Shown here in pieces: positions 18,213-26,714 of a DNA stretch of 64,000 bases. Position numbers and translations under genes: made by a program. The notes below the pieces were generated by a model. It was not told the DNA's origin, did no database searches, and worked only from the letters and a program-made list of their open reading frames with translations. The first letter of the stretch is position 1, and each line of letters opens with the position of its first letter. Source of the DNA: JAWPMT01 sp965215825 (GTDB lineage Bacteria > Bacteroidota > Bacteroidia > Cytophagales > Cyclobacteriaceae); NCBI GenBank assembly GCA_965215825.1, contig CBDCEM010000002.1, positions 434,001 through 498,000 on the forward strand, written 5' to 3'.

Positions 18213-18457
18213 GCTTCTCTCATTATGAATTGAAAAGAACTGAATCTATATAAAGAGTCCGGTTCTGTCGTGATCGACCTAAAGTCTTTGCGATTTTCAG
18301 AGCATTTGGACTCTCATTTTAATACGTCATCAAATATAGCAGGCCCGATTAGTATGAGCTCGAACGTTAATTCGTCTATCAAGGTAGTCTGAGCTTGTCT
18401 TAAGCTTCTAAAAATGTCATCAACCAGGCATAATAGTAAGAGCCTGTCGAAGACTAC
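18213..18457. repeat. Non-coding gap with REP-like inverted pair near its right end
   Basis: No gene is seen between the oxidase terminator and cysS. GTAGTCT at 18384-18390 and AGACTAC at 18451-18457 are inverted copies about 60 bp apart; AGCCTGTCGAAG beside the right copy is the reverse complement of the CTTCGACAGGCT core also present at 42194-42204. This fits a decayed REP-type element whose right arm runs into the 3' end of cysS. Confidence 0.4.
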
Positions 18458-19944
18458 TCTTCAAATGCCCATCCAATCTCACTTTTCATGTCCTTCACCA
18501 CTATTCCTTCTTTCTTCAGTTTTTCCCGAAGCTCATCCACTTTGTCATAGTTGCGGATTTTCTTGGCTTCGGAATACTCTGACATGATCACCTCTAGTAG
18601 ATGTTCCTGATTCATCCGTGATTCATACTTCAGTCCAAGGACATCCAGACAGAAGTTCGAGAATGTTGCTTTCATGCGATCAAAAGTCTCCTGTCCCAAT
18701 TCAGCGTATTGCAACTGCCCTGTTTTTAATGAATTGATTTTCTTTAGCATATTAAACAAATGCCCCAGTGTCAATGCCGTATTGAAATCGTCATTCATTG
18801 CGTGATAGCAGTTGTCACAGAGCTTTTCAACCTGTTCTTTTTGCTTCACATTTAACTCCTCCGGAGTTCCTTCTGGATAGGAAAGTTCCCTTAATGTTCG
18901 TAGGCCATTGTTCAATTTCATCCAGCCCTTGTGGGCAGCGTTCAATGCATCATTCGAGAAATCCAGAGTGCTGGAATAATGTGACTGAAGCATGAGAAAA
19001 CGGATCGTCATCGGACTGTAGCCTCTTTCAAGCATCGGATGATCCCCCGAAATTAGCTGATGAGGTAAGAATGAATTACCCTTTGATTTGCTCATTTTTT
19101 GCCCATTTACTGTAAGCATATTGGTATGCAACCAGTAACGCGCCTGAGGCTTTCCCTTTGAACCTTTACATTGTGCAATTTCACATTCGTGGTGAGGAAA
19201 TTTAAGGTCCATACCTCCACCGTGAATGTCAAATGTTTCTCCGAGGTATTTTGTACTCATCACCGAGCACTCCAGATGCCAGCCGGGAAACCCTAAGCCC
19301 CAGGGCGAAGGCCATCGCATGATGTGACCTTTTGTTGCCTTTTTCCACAAAGCAAAATCCAAAGGACCCTTTTTGTCGTCCTGCCCCTCCAGAGTTCTTG
19401 TATTTTCCATCAGCTCGTCGGTCTTTCGGCCAGACAATTCTCCGTAAGGATGTTGCTCATTGTATTTTTCTACATCGAAGTAAATTGAACCGTTTTTCTC
19501 GTAGGCATAACCATTGTCAAGGATCGCCTTGATCATTTCAATTTGTTCAATGATGTGGCCTGTTGCAGATGGCTCAATATCCGGCGGAAGTCCGTTAAAA
19601 AGCTTCATGACATCTCTGAAGCCCACTGTATATTTCTGCACAATTTCCATCGGCTCCAGATTTTCCAATTTGGCGCGCTTGGCAATTTTGTCCTCTCCGT
19701 CATCCTGATCGTCGGTGAGATGACCAACATCCGTAATGTTGCGAACATACCTTACCTTATAGTCAATGAACCTCAAATACCGACTGATTACATCGAAGCC
19801 GAGAAAGGTTCTCACGTTTCCCAGGTGCACATCATTATATACAGTAGGACCACATACATACATGCCCACATAGGGTGGATTTACCGGGTCAAATACTTCT
19901 TTTTCTCGTGAGAGAGAGTTGAAAACTTTGAGTTTTCCAATCAT
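18454..19944 (-). CDS. cysS: Cysteinyl-tRNA synthetase
   Basis: A 496-residue class I synthetase that charges tRNA-Cys. Seen in order: zinc-ligand Cys in YVCGPTVY, the HIGH-type HLGN signature, the zinc-site Cys/His in WHLECSVMS and HHECEIAQ, and the KMSKSKGN loop. The C-terminal helical anticodon-binding and DALR-like region is present, so the gene is full length. It runs opposite to the rimP operon and shares the intervening 177 bp with its promoter. Confidence 0.97.
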   Translation of the reverse strand: MIGKLKVFNSLSREKEVFDPVNPPYVGMYVCGPTVYNDVHLGNVRTFLGFDVISRYLRFIDYKVRYVRNITDVGHLTDDQDDGEDKIAKRAKLENLEPMEIVQKYTVGFRDVMKLFNGLPPDIEPSATGHIIEQIEMIKAILDNGYAYEKNGSIYFDVEKYNEQHPYGELSGRKTDELMENTRTLEGQDDKKGPLDFALWKKATKGHIMRWPSPWGLGFPGWHLECSVMSTKYLGETFDIHGGGMDLKFPHHECEIAQCKGSKGKPQARYWLHTNMLTVNGQKMSKSKGNSFLPHQLISGDHPMLERGYSPMTIRFLMLQSHYSSTLDFSNDALNAAHKGWMKLNNGLRTLRELSYPEGTPEELNVKQKEQVEKLCDNCYHAMNDDFNTALTLGHLFNMLKKINSLKTGQLQYAELGQETFDRMKATFSNFCLDVLGLKYESRMNQEHLLEVIMSEYSEAKKIRNYDKVDELREKLKKEGIVVKDMKSEIGWAFEE

Positions 19945-20029
19945 TGGTACTTCCTAATTACAACTGTTATAATCGATTCTCTAACTTACTTTGCTCGCTA
20001 TTGTGGTGAAATTAAGGTTTTGTCACCTA

Positions 20030-20060
20030 TTTGTATTGATGTTATTTTCAATTAGCTTTG
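20030..20060 (+). promoter_or_regulatory. Promoter of the rimP-nusA-infB operon
   Basis: TTTG at 20030-20033, a 19-bp spacer, then TAGCTTTG at 20053-20060: a full match to the Bacteroidota vegetative promoter (TTTG-N19-TAnnTTTG). Transcription would begin near 20066, giving a leader of about 55 nt that holds the hairpin at 20085-20107. Confidence 0.8.
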
Positions 20061-20084
20061 CGTTGCAAATATAGAAACAAGCAT

Positions 20085-20111
20085 AGAGGGGACTAAATGT
20101 CCCCTCTTTTC
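20085..20111 (+). promoter_or_regulatory. Terminator-like leader hairpin before rimP (possible attenuator)
   Basis: AGAGGGGAC (20085-20093) pairs perfectly with GTCCCCTCT (20099-20107) around a 5-nt loop and is followed by TTTCTTT. It lies between the strong promoter and the start of rimP, so it is inside the operon leader. NusA controls its own operon through leader terminators in E. coli, which makes an attenuation role reasonable but unproven here. Confidence 0.6.
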
Positions 20112-20121
20112 TTTAGTGGAA

Positions 20122-20592
20122 ATGAGCGCATCAAGTGTAGAAAAACAAGTAGAAAGCCTATTGAATGAGGAAATCCTCAATCAGGAGGAGGACTTGTTCC
20201 TGGTTGAAGTGACCCACAAGGGCAATAGTGGCAACTCAAGGTTGCTGATATTGATCGACGGTGATCAAGGCTTGGGCATAGATAGATGTGCCTCGGTAAG
20301 CCGACGATTGGGGGCTCTATTAGAAGAGCTTGACATCATTACAGGCAAATACACACTCGAAGTGAGTTCACCGGGAATTGATCAGCCACTAAAGTTAAAG
20401 CGGCAGTATGTGAAAAATATTGGGCGCTCATTGAAGGTCGAACTGAATGACGGAGAAACAAGAGAAGGAGTACTTATCGAAGTACATGAGAATCAGTTCA
20501 ATCTCGAAGAGGAGAAAAAGAAAGAAAAAGTGATTTCAACCATTGCCATGAGCGATGTAAAGAAGTCTAAAGTTATAGTATCGTTTAAATAA
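20122..20592 (+). CDS. rimP: Ribosome maturation factor RimP
   Basis: A 156-residue protein (ATG at 20122; a GTG two codons earlier is possible) needed for 30S subunit maturation. The family's N-terminal domain with RLLILIDGDQGLGIDRCASVSRRL and the EVSSPGIDQPLK motif is clear, followed by the Sm-like C-terminal domain. It is first in the rimP-nusA-infB operon, and its TAA stop overlaps the nusA ATG by one base (TAATG), implying translational coupling. Confidence 0.95.
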   Translation: MSASSVEKQVESLLNEEILNQEEDLFLVEVTHKGNSGNSRLLILIDGDQGLGIDRCASVSRRLGALLEELDIITGKYTLEVSSPGIDQPLKLKRQYVKNIGRSLKVELNDGETREGVLIEVHENQFNLEEEKKKEKVISTIAMSDVKKSKVIVSFK

Positions 20593-21836
20593 TGATGGAC
20601 GCAGGAATATTAATAGATTCGTTTGCAGATTTTGCGAGAGGAAAAAACATTGATCGTCCTACGATGATCCGTATCCTGGAAGATGTTTTCAGAACGATGA
20701 TTCGCAAGAAATTCAAGGTTGATGACAATTTTGACATCATTATCAATGCTGATAAGGGTGACCTTGAAATATGGCGATTTCGTGAGATTGTAGATGACAA
20801 TTCCGAAGACATCTGGGATCACGATAAAATTTGCTTAACCGATGCACGAAAAATTGAGCCCGACTTTGAAATTGGAGAAGAAGTTGCAGAGGAGATCGTA
20901 TTAGAAGATTTTGGGCGAAGAGCTGTAATGACCGCTCGACAAACACTTATCCAAAAGATCAAGGATCTGGAAAAAGACATCTTGTTCCAGAAGTACAAAG
21001 ATTTAGTTGGAGAGATTATTAACGGTGAAGTATATCAGGTGCTAAGCCGCGAGGTTTTGCTCATTGACGGAGAAGGCAACGAGCTGATTATCCCCAAAAT
21101 AGAACAGATCAACAAGGATCGTTATCGCAAAGGAGATAACGTTCGTGCTATTGTTCACAGAGTCGAGATGCACAATGGTAATCCACGGATCGTTCTTTCA
21201 AGAACAGCTCCTACTTTCCTTGAGCGACTGTTCGAGAGTGAAGTACCTGAAGTTTATGATGGTTTAATTACCATTAAGAAAGTAGTCAGAGAACCCGGAG
21301 AAAGAGCAAAAGTGGCTGTGGAATCATACGATGATCGGATTGATCCGGTAGGCGCGTGTGTCGGTATGAAAGGTTCTAGAATCCACTCGATAGTAAGAGA
21401 GTTGCAGAACGAAAATATTGATGTGATCAACTTCACAGACAACATGGAGCTGTACATAGCTCGGGCGTTAAGTCCGGCAAAATTGCAGAGCATGAAGATT
21501 GAAGAGGACAAAAATCGTGTTTCGGTCTATTTAAAGCCAGATCAAGTATCTTTGGCGATTGGTAAAGGCGGGCAGAATATTAAGCTCGCCAGCAGACTGG
21601 TAGGTTTGGAGATAGATGTGTTCAGAGAGTTAAGTGAGACGGAAGAGGAAGATGTCGATTTGGATGAATTCTCAGATGAAATCGAAAGTTGGGTAATAGA
21701 TGAATTGAAACGCGTTGGCCTGGATACGGCCAAAAGTGTGTTGAAGCTTGGAAGAGAGGATCTTGTTCGTAGGACAGACCTTGAGGCTGAAACCATTGAC
21801 AATGTGTTATCTGTCCTTAACCAGGAATTTGAATAG
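20592..21836 (+). CDS. nusA: Transcription termination/antitermination factor NusA
   Basis: A 414-residue RNA-polymerase-binding factor that controls pausing, termination and antitermination. Domains: N-terminal RNAP-binding domain (1-about 130), S1 domain (about 135-200), KH1 (VGACVGMKGSRIHSIVREL, about 255-275) and KH2 (AIGKGGQNIKLASRL, about 318-332), then a short C-terminal helix-hairpin-helix region. It lacks the E. coli-type pair of acidic repeats, as is usual in this phylum. An ATG one codon later is an equally possible start. Overlaps rimP by one base. Confidence 0.96.
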   Translation: MMDAGILIDSFADFARGKNIDRPTMIRILEDVFRTMIRKKFKVDDNFDIIINADKGDLEIWRFREIVDDNSEDIWDHDKICLTDARKIEPDFEIGEEVAEEIVLEDFGRRAVMTARQTLIQKIKDLEKDILFQKYKDLVGEIINGEVYQVLSREVLLIDGEGNELIIPKIEQINKDRYRKGDNVRAIVHRVEMHNGNPRIVLSRTAPTFLERLFESEVPEVYDGLITIKKVVREPGERAKVAVESYDDRIDPVGACVGMKGSRIHSIVRELQNENIDVINFTDNMELYIARALSPAKLQSMKIEEDKNRVSVYLKPDQVSLAIGKGGQNIKLASRLVGLEIDVFRELSETEEEDVDLDEFSDEIESWVIDELKRVGLDTAKSVLKLGREDLVRRTDLEAETIDNVLSVLNQEFE

Positions 21837-21875
21837 ACCTAAAAAACCAGCCGTAGCCGACAGTTAAGAAAGTAT

Positions 21876-24809
21876 ATGTACAGATTAAGTCAAGTAGCTA
21901 GAAAATTGAACGTTGGTCGAACGACCATCATCGACTTCCTGTCAGATCAGGGATTTGAGGTGGACAGTAGCCCCAACTCCAAAATTTCGGAGGAGCAATT
22001 CGCTATGCTATCTAAGGAGTTTGCAGATTCCGCTTTGGATAAGGAAGAAGCTTCTGGATTGACTATCGGAACCAAACACGCGGACAATCTGGTGATTCGT
22101 TCCGGTCAGGAAGCGGCAGCAAGAGATAATTCGGAAGAAGATAGAATCCTGATAAAGGATAATGTGACGACCGAAACGCCCATTGTAGAAAAGCCTAGCA
22201 CACCTACGCCTGCAACACCGGTAAAACCTGCTGCAGAAGCGCCAAAAGAAGAACGTGTTGATTTAGCGAAAGATCGACTATCAGGCCCAAAGGTTCTGGG
22301 TAAGATAGATTTAGATGCTGCTAAAAAAGGAAAAGCGACGCCTGTAGAAGAAAAGCCGAAAGCTGAAAAAGAGGTCAAAGAAGTACAAGAGCTCAAAGAA
22401 GTAAAAGAGGAGCCCAAAAAGGAACCTGTAGTAGAGAAGACAGAAGCGCCTAAAGAAAAGGAAGAGACTCCTGAGGAAGTAAAAGCAGAGAAGCCTGCAG
22501 AAGAAGCTCCTGAAGTAAAGGCCGCTAAAGAAACTGAACCGGCTAAGAAAGAAGAAAAAACGGAAACTGTTGACAAAAAACCACCCACTGAAAAAAAGGA
22601 GGAAGAAAAGCCTGCAAAAGTGGAAAAACCAGTGGAAGATGGTGTGGTAAAAGCCAAAGCAGAATCTCTTCGGGGATTAAAGGTTCTTGGTAAAATCGAA
22701 CTTCCAAAAGAGAAGAAGGCTAAGCCAGTTGCTTCTTCTGACGAGAATAAAGAACGTAAAAAACGTCCGAGAAAGAGAATTTCTACTGGAGGGCCTCCAC
22801 AACGTCAGGGACATCAAGGAGGAGGCGGCCGTCCTGGTGATCGACGAGGTGGCCCTGGCAACCGACGTGGACGTCCGGATAATAGAAAAACTGAAGAACT
22901 TACTGATAAGGAGATTCAGGATAAGATCAAAGCCACACTGGCTAAACTGAGTGGTGGCGGAGGTAAAGGCGGTGGAAACCGTGCCAAGTACAAAAAAGAT
23001 AAACGTAGTGCGAGGGCCGAGGCTGAGGAAGAAAGAGCACAACAGGCACAACAGGAAGCAAAAATCCTGAAGGTAACTGAATTTATCTCAGCCAGCGATT
23101 TGGCTTCCTTGATGGAGGTTTCAGTCAATGATGTTATCTCTACCTGTATGGGTCTTGGTATGTTCGTTTCCATCAACCAACGACTGGATGCTGAGACGAT
23201 TACGGTGATCGCGGACGAGTTTGGTTATGATGTTGACTTTACTTCAGCAGAAGAGGAAGTTGAAATCGAGGAGGCCGTAGATGCTGATGAAGATCTGCAG
23301 GATCGGGCACCTATCGTAACGATCATGGGACACGTTGACCATGGTAAGACATCATTACTGGATTACATTCGTGATAGTAAAGTAACAGAAGGTGAAGCTG
23401 GAGGTATCACACAACACATTGGTGCTTACGATGTGGTGACGGAGGGTGGTAAACGCGTTGCTTTCCTGGATACACCTGGTCACGAAGCCTTTACCGCTAT
23501 GCGGGCGAGAGGTGCGAAAATTACGGATATTGTGATTATCGTAGTAGCTGCAGATGATGCAGTAATGCCACAGACTAAAGAGGCCATTAACCACGCACAA
23601 GTGGCTGGTGTGCCAATTGTGATCGCAATCAACAAGATTGACCGCCCTAATGCTAACCCCGATAAGATCAAAGAGGAGCTTTCAGGAATCAATATCCTGG
23701 TAGAAGACTGGGGTGGCAAATATCAGTGCCAGCAAATCTCTGCAAAAACAGGAGACGGTATTGATGAACTTCTAGAGAAAGTATTGTTAGAAGCCGAATT
23801 ACTGGAATTGAAAGCTAATCCTGAAAAAGCGGCTGTTGGTTCAGTCATTGAAGCATCTCTCGACAAGGGTCGAGGTTATGTTACTACACTGATGGTGCAA
23901 GCTGGTGAAATGAAGATTGGTGATGTGCTACTGGCTGGTTCTTACTTTGGTAAAGTCAAAGCCATGTTTGATCACCGTGGAAGGCAATTGAAGCAAGTCG
24001 GCCCTTCAACTCCAGTACAAATGCTGGGACTTGATGGAGCGCCACAAGCAGGTGACCGCTTCAACATCATGGAGTCAGAGCGGGAGGCAAGAGAAATTGC
24101 AACCAAACGAGAACAAATCCTTCGTGAGCAGTCGATGCGAACGAAGAAACATATTACGCTTGATGAAATTGGTCGACGATTGGCGATCGGAAGCTTTAAG
24201 GAACTAAATGTCATCGTAAAAGGTGATGTGGATGGATCCGTCGAAGCCCTGTCCGATTCCTTGTTGAAGTTGTCTACTGATGAAATCCAGGTAAATATTA
24301 TCCATAAGGGCGTAGGTCAGATTTCAGAATCTGATGTCCTTCTGGCCACAGCTTCTGACGCAATCATCATTGGTTTCCAGGTTCGACCCTCAGGTGGCGC
24401 AAGAAGGCTGGCTGAGAACGAAGAAATTGAGATCAGGTTGTACAGCATTATCTACGATGCCATCAACGAGCTCAAAGACGCGATGGAAGGTCTATTGGAA
24501 CCTACTTCTGAAGAAGTCATTACGGGTAACATTGAAGTTCGAGAGGTCTTTAAGATCTCCAAAGTTGGTACAGTAGCTGGTTGCTATGTGACCGACGGTA
24601 ATGTGAAACGTAGCAACGAGGTTCGCCTTGTACGTGATGGAATTGTGGTCTATACTGGAGAGATCAATCAGTTAAAACGCTTTAAAGAAGATGTAAATGA
24701 AGTGAAGAACGGATACGAATGTGGTATCAGTATCAAGAACTTCAATGACATTAAAGTAGGAGACGTGATCGAAGGATTCGAACATCGTGAGGTAAAAAGA
24801 AAGCTTTAA
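21876..24809 (+). CDS. infB: Translation initiation factor IF-2
   Basis: A 977-residue GTPase that brings initiator tRNA to the 30S subunit. The N-terminal IF2_N helix (YRLSQVARKLNVGRTTIIDFL) is followed by a long low-complexity Lys/Glu/Pro linker (about 80-300) and a Gly/Arg-rich stretch, then a second IF2_N-like unit and the G domain: GHVDHGKTS (about 484), GITQHIGAY, DTPGHEAFT, NKIDRPN and SAKTGDG. Beta-barrel and C-terminal domains are complete. It is last in the operon and followed by a strong terminator. Confidence 0.97.
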   Translation: MYRLSQVARKLNVGRTTIIDFLSDQGFEVDSSPNSKISEEQFAMLSKEFADSALDKEEASGLTIGTKHADNLVIRSGQEAAARDNSEEDRILIKDNVTTETPIVEKPSTPTPATPVKPAAEAPKEERVDLAKDRLSGPKVLGKIDLDAAKKGKATPVEEKPKAEKEVKEVQELKEVKEEPKKEPVVEKTEAPKEKEETPEEVKAEKPAEEAPEVKAAKETEPAKKEEKTETVDKKPPTEKKEEEKPAKVEKPVEDGVVKAKAESLRGLKVLGKIELPKEKKAKPVASSDENKERKKRPRKRISTGGPPQRQGHQGGGGRPGDRRGGPGNRRGRPDNRKTEELTDKEIQDKIKATLAKLSGGGGKGGGNRAKYKKDKRSARAEAEEERAQQAQQEAKILKVTEFISASDLASLMEVSVNDVISTCMGLGMFVSINQRLDAETITVIADEFGYDVDFTSAEEEVEIEEAVDADEDLQDRAPIVTIMGHVDHGKTSLLDYIRDSKVTEGEAGGITQHIGAYDVVTEGGKRVAFLDTPGHEAFTAMRARGAKITDIVIIVVAADDAVMPQTKEAINHAQVAGVPIVIAINKIDRPNANPDKIKEELSGINILVEDWGGKYQCQQISAKTGDGIDELLEKVLLEAELLELKANPEKAAVGSVIEASLDKGRGYVTTLMVQAGEMKIGDVLLAGSYFGKVKAMFDHRGRQLKQVGPSTPVQMLGLDGAPQAGDRFNIMESEREAREIATKREQILREQSMRTKKHITLDEIGRRLAIGSFKELNVIVKGDVDGSVEALSDSLLKLSTDEIQVNIIHKGVGQISESDVLLATASDAIIIGFQVRPSGGARRLAENEEIEIRLYSIIYDAINELKDAMEGLLEPTSEEVITGNIEVREVFKISKVGTVAGCYVTDGNVKRSNEVRLVRDGIVVYTGEINQLKRFKEDVNEVKNGYECGISIKNFNDIKVGDVIEGFEHREVKRKL

Positions 24810-24838
24810 GCTGTAGACTAAATATTGACAATAGAACG

Positions 24839-24866
24839 AAGCCGCTTTGAGCGGCTTTGGTTTTTT
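24839..24866 (+). terminator. Terminator of the rimP-nusA-infB operon
   Basis: AAGCCGCT-TTG-AGCGGCTT hairpin (24839-24857) followed by TGG and TTTTTT. The remaining 170 bp up to map contain two minor inverted repeats without T-runs and no gene that I can support. Confidence 0.9.
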
Positions 24867-25037
24867 CAGGGTTTTTGGAATTGCTATTATTCCCTGATCC
24901 CTGTCTTTATGGACAGGGCACTCTCCTTCTCTTCTTTGTAGATCTTATTATCCGTCTGATCTTGTGCAGAAAACATTTTTTTGGTGGGTTGGCGGCAAAT
25001 ATTGACCGCCTGCGAAAAAGTGGGGATTTCTGGACTG

Positions 25038-25829
25038 TTAAATAAATACAGCCGATTTCTTTTTGAGTGCTTCCTCCACGTAATCAAACGTAGAAAGAAT
25101 CTCTGGCTTACCATCAACGATCGCCACATCGTGCTCAAAATGAGCAGAAGGTTTTTTATCGGCAGTAACGATGGTCCAGCCATCATTTAATTGGACAACC
25201 CGACGTGTGCCCATATTGATCATAGGCTCAATAGCGATGACGATGCCTTCTTTCAATTTGGGGCCGCGCCCTCTTTTGCCATAATTCGGAACTTCTGGAG
25301 ATTCGTGCATCTTTTTCCCAAGGCCATGTCCCACTAACTCCCGTACTACACCATACCCAAAGCTCTCCGTATACGATTGTACAGCGTAACTAATGTCACC
25401 AATTCGCTTGCCTGTAACACATTGCTCAATGCCTCGGTAAAGGCTTTCCTTGGTCACTGTCAACAGTTGTTTGATTTCAGGGGAAATTTCCCCTACAGCA
25501 AAAGTATATGCATGATCTCCATAATAGCCATTCATAAGGACGCCACAATCCAGTCCAACGATATCCCCTTCTTCCAATGGGCGTGCAGTGGGTATTCCAT
25601 GAACCACCTGCTCATTAACAGAAGTGATAATGGTATTTGGGTAGTTATAAAGTCCCAGGAAACCTGGTGCGCCACCATTGTCACGAATGAATTCCTCCGC
25701 GATCTTATCCAATTCCAGTGGAGTTATTCCAGGCTCGATGTGTTCACCCATCAATCCTAATGTCTTAGATACCAATAAGGCACTCTGACGTATCAACTCT
25801 ATTTCTTCTGAAGTCTTATACTGAATCAT
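25038..25829 (-). CDS. map: Methionine aminopeptidase, type I
   Basis: A 263-residue enzyme that removes N-terminal Met from nascent proteins. All five metal ligands are visible: Asp in GLDCG, Asp in GDHAYTF, His in ELVGHGLG, Glu in IAIEPM and Glu in AHFEHDV. Length matches the compact type Ia form without an extra N-terminal zinc region. In many bacteria map lies in the ribosomal-protein cluster; here it is a separate unit between two terminators. Confidence 0.96.
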   Translation of the reverse strand: MIQYKTSEEIELIRQSALLVSKTLGLMGEHIEPGITPLELDKIAEEFIRDNGGAPGFLGLYNYPNTIITSVNEQVVHGIPTARPLEEGDIVGLDCGVLMNGYYGDHAYTFAVGEISPEIKQLLTVTKESLYRGIEQCVTGKRIGDISYAVQSYTESFGYGVVRELVGHGLGKKMHESPEVPNYGKRGRGPKLKEGIVIAIEPMINMGTRRVVQLNDGWTIVTADKKPSAHFEHDVAIVDGKPEILSTFDYVEEALKKKSAVFI

Positions 25830-25865
25830 TGGTTGCTATTCGAAAAAGAATGGCGCAAAGGTACC

Positions 25866-25898
25866 ATAAAAAAACCCTGTCTAATAGTAGACAGGGTT
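25866..25898 (-). terminator. Terminator for the SPOR-like gene (minus strand)
   Basis: AACCCTGTCT (25873-25882) pairs with AGACAGGGTT (25889-25898). Read on the minus strand it is followed by a seven-T run, so it ends transcription from the 25929-26561 gene before map. Confidence 0.85.
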
Positions 25899-25928
25899 CT
25901 GCTTCCCGTGGGGATATTTTTTTTTGGA

Positions 25929-26561
25929 TTACTCTCCCTTTTGATCGATGCTTTCCAATACATCTTTGATGTCCACACGTTGCCCATCTCTGTAAGCAAC
26001 GATGAATGCGCCCTTCACGCCCATTTCTCGGAGGTACTTCTTGAATGTATCAGCATCCCAGTACTCTCTAAAAACACCAAGAGAATATCTTCTCAAACCA
26101 TTTTCATCGGTTTCTCCTGAAAAGTTATCTCCTGCGTCAAGGTATTTTGATAGGTCTTTTTGTTTGAATGCTCCAATTTGAACCTTGAAGACAACTCCCG
26201 TTTGATCATCAATGCCAGCTCCAACTGCTGGCCCGGAAGTACGCTGTGGAACTGGGTCAGGTTTTGCACTCAGGGCATCAGCCAATTGATCTTTAAGATC
26301 AGCAACCTGATCCTGTAGCATGGAGATCTGATTATCTTTATCTGCAACGCGACCATCTACCCCGGCAACTTCTGCTTGGAGGCTCGCATTTTGACTTTTC
26401 AACGACTTGTTATCATCGAGTAGCGTTTTGTACTGCTCCGGACTCAAGGCCTTGATTCTTTTCTTCCATTCCTTTTTCTCTTTTTTTGACATTTGAGCAC
26501 TTGCATCAAACGTAAATGCGACGCAAAAAAGAAGGATCAGTAATGAAGCTATGTTTTTCAT
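25929..26561 (-). CDS. Exported coiled-coil protein with C-terminal SPOR-like domain
   Basis: A 210-residue protein with a signal peptide ending at about DASAQ (residue 23). A Lys-rich segment precedes a coiled coil (about 45-98, heptads such as SLKSQNASLQAEVAG and ISMLQDQVADLKDQL). A short Pro-rich linker leads to a SPOR-like fold (VVFKVQIGAFKQ to GAFIVAYRDGQRV, about 128-198), which in other proteins binds denuded peptidoglycan. Similar Cytophagales proteins are sometimes labelled ezrin/radixin/moesin family, a name resting only on the coiled coil. A periplasmic cell-wall role is an inference. Confidence 0.75.
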   Translation of the reverse strand: MKNIASLLILLFCVAFTFDASAQMSKKEKKEWKKRIKALSPEQYKTLLDDNKSLKSQNASLQAEVAGVDGRVADKDNQISMLQDQVADLKDQLADALSAKPDPVPQRTSGPAVGAGIDDQTGVVFKVQIGAFKQKDLSKYLDAGDNFSGETDENGLRRYSLGVFREYWDADTFKKYLREMGVKGAFIVAYRDGQRVDIKDVLESIDQKGE

Positions 26562-26714
26562 GCTTGTATCGATAAGTAAAAATTACGATATGTTAGAGCG
26601 AAAGTACAAAATAGACTTGAATAAAGCTAATTTTGGACAGATAGAGGCCTACAAAGTACAATTTGACTTCCTATCTTTTTCGCGCTAAAAATCTCAATAA
26701 ATTAAATGTGAATT

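Noticed and set aside
22106..22657. 183-codon minus-strand ORF inside infB, rich in Ser and Phe
   Set aside because: It is the mirror of the Lys/Glu/Pro-rich IF-2 linker; composition is explained by reverse-reading of AAG/GAA-rich codons.
24899..25019. Small inverted repeats (CCCTGTC/GACAGGG and GGCGG/CCGCC) between infB and map
   Set aside because: No T-runs, weak stems, and the infB terminator already lies upstream; no function can be supported.
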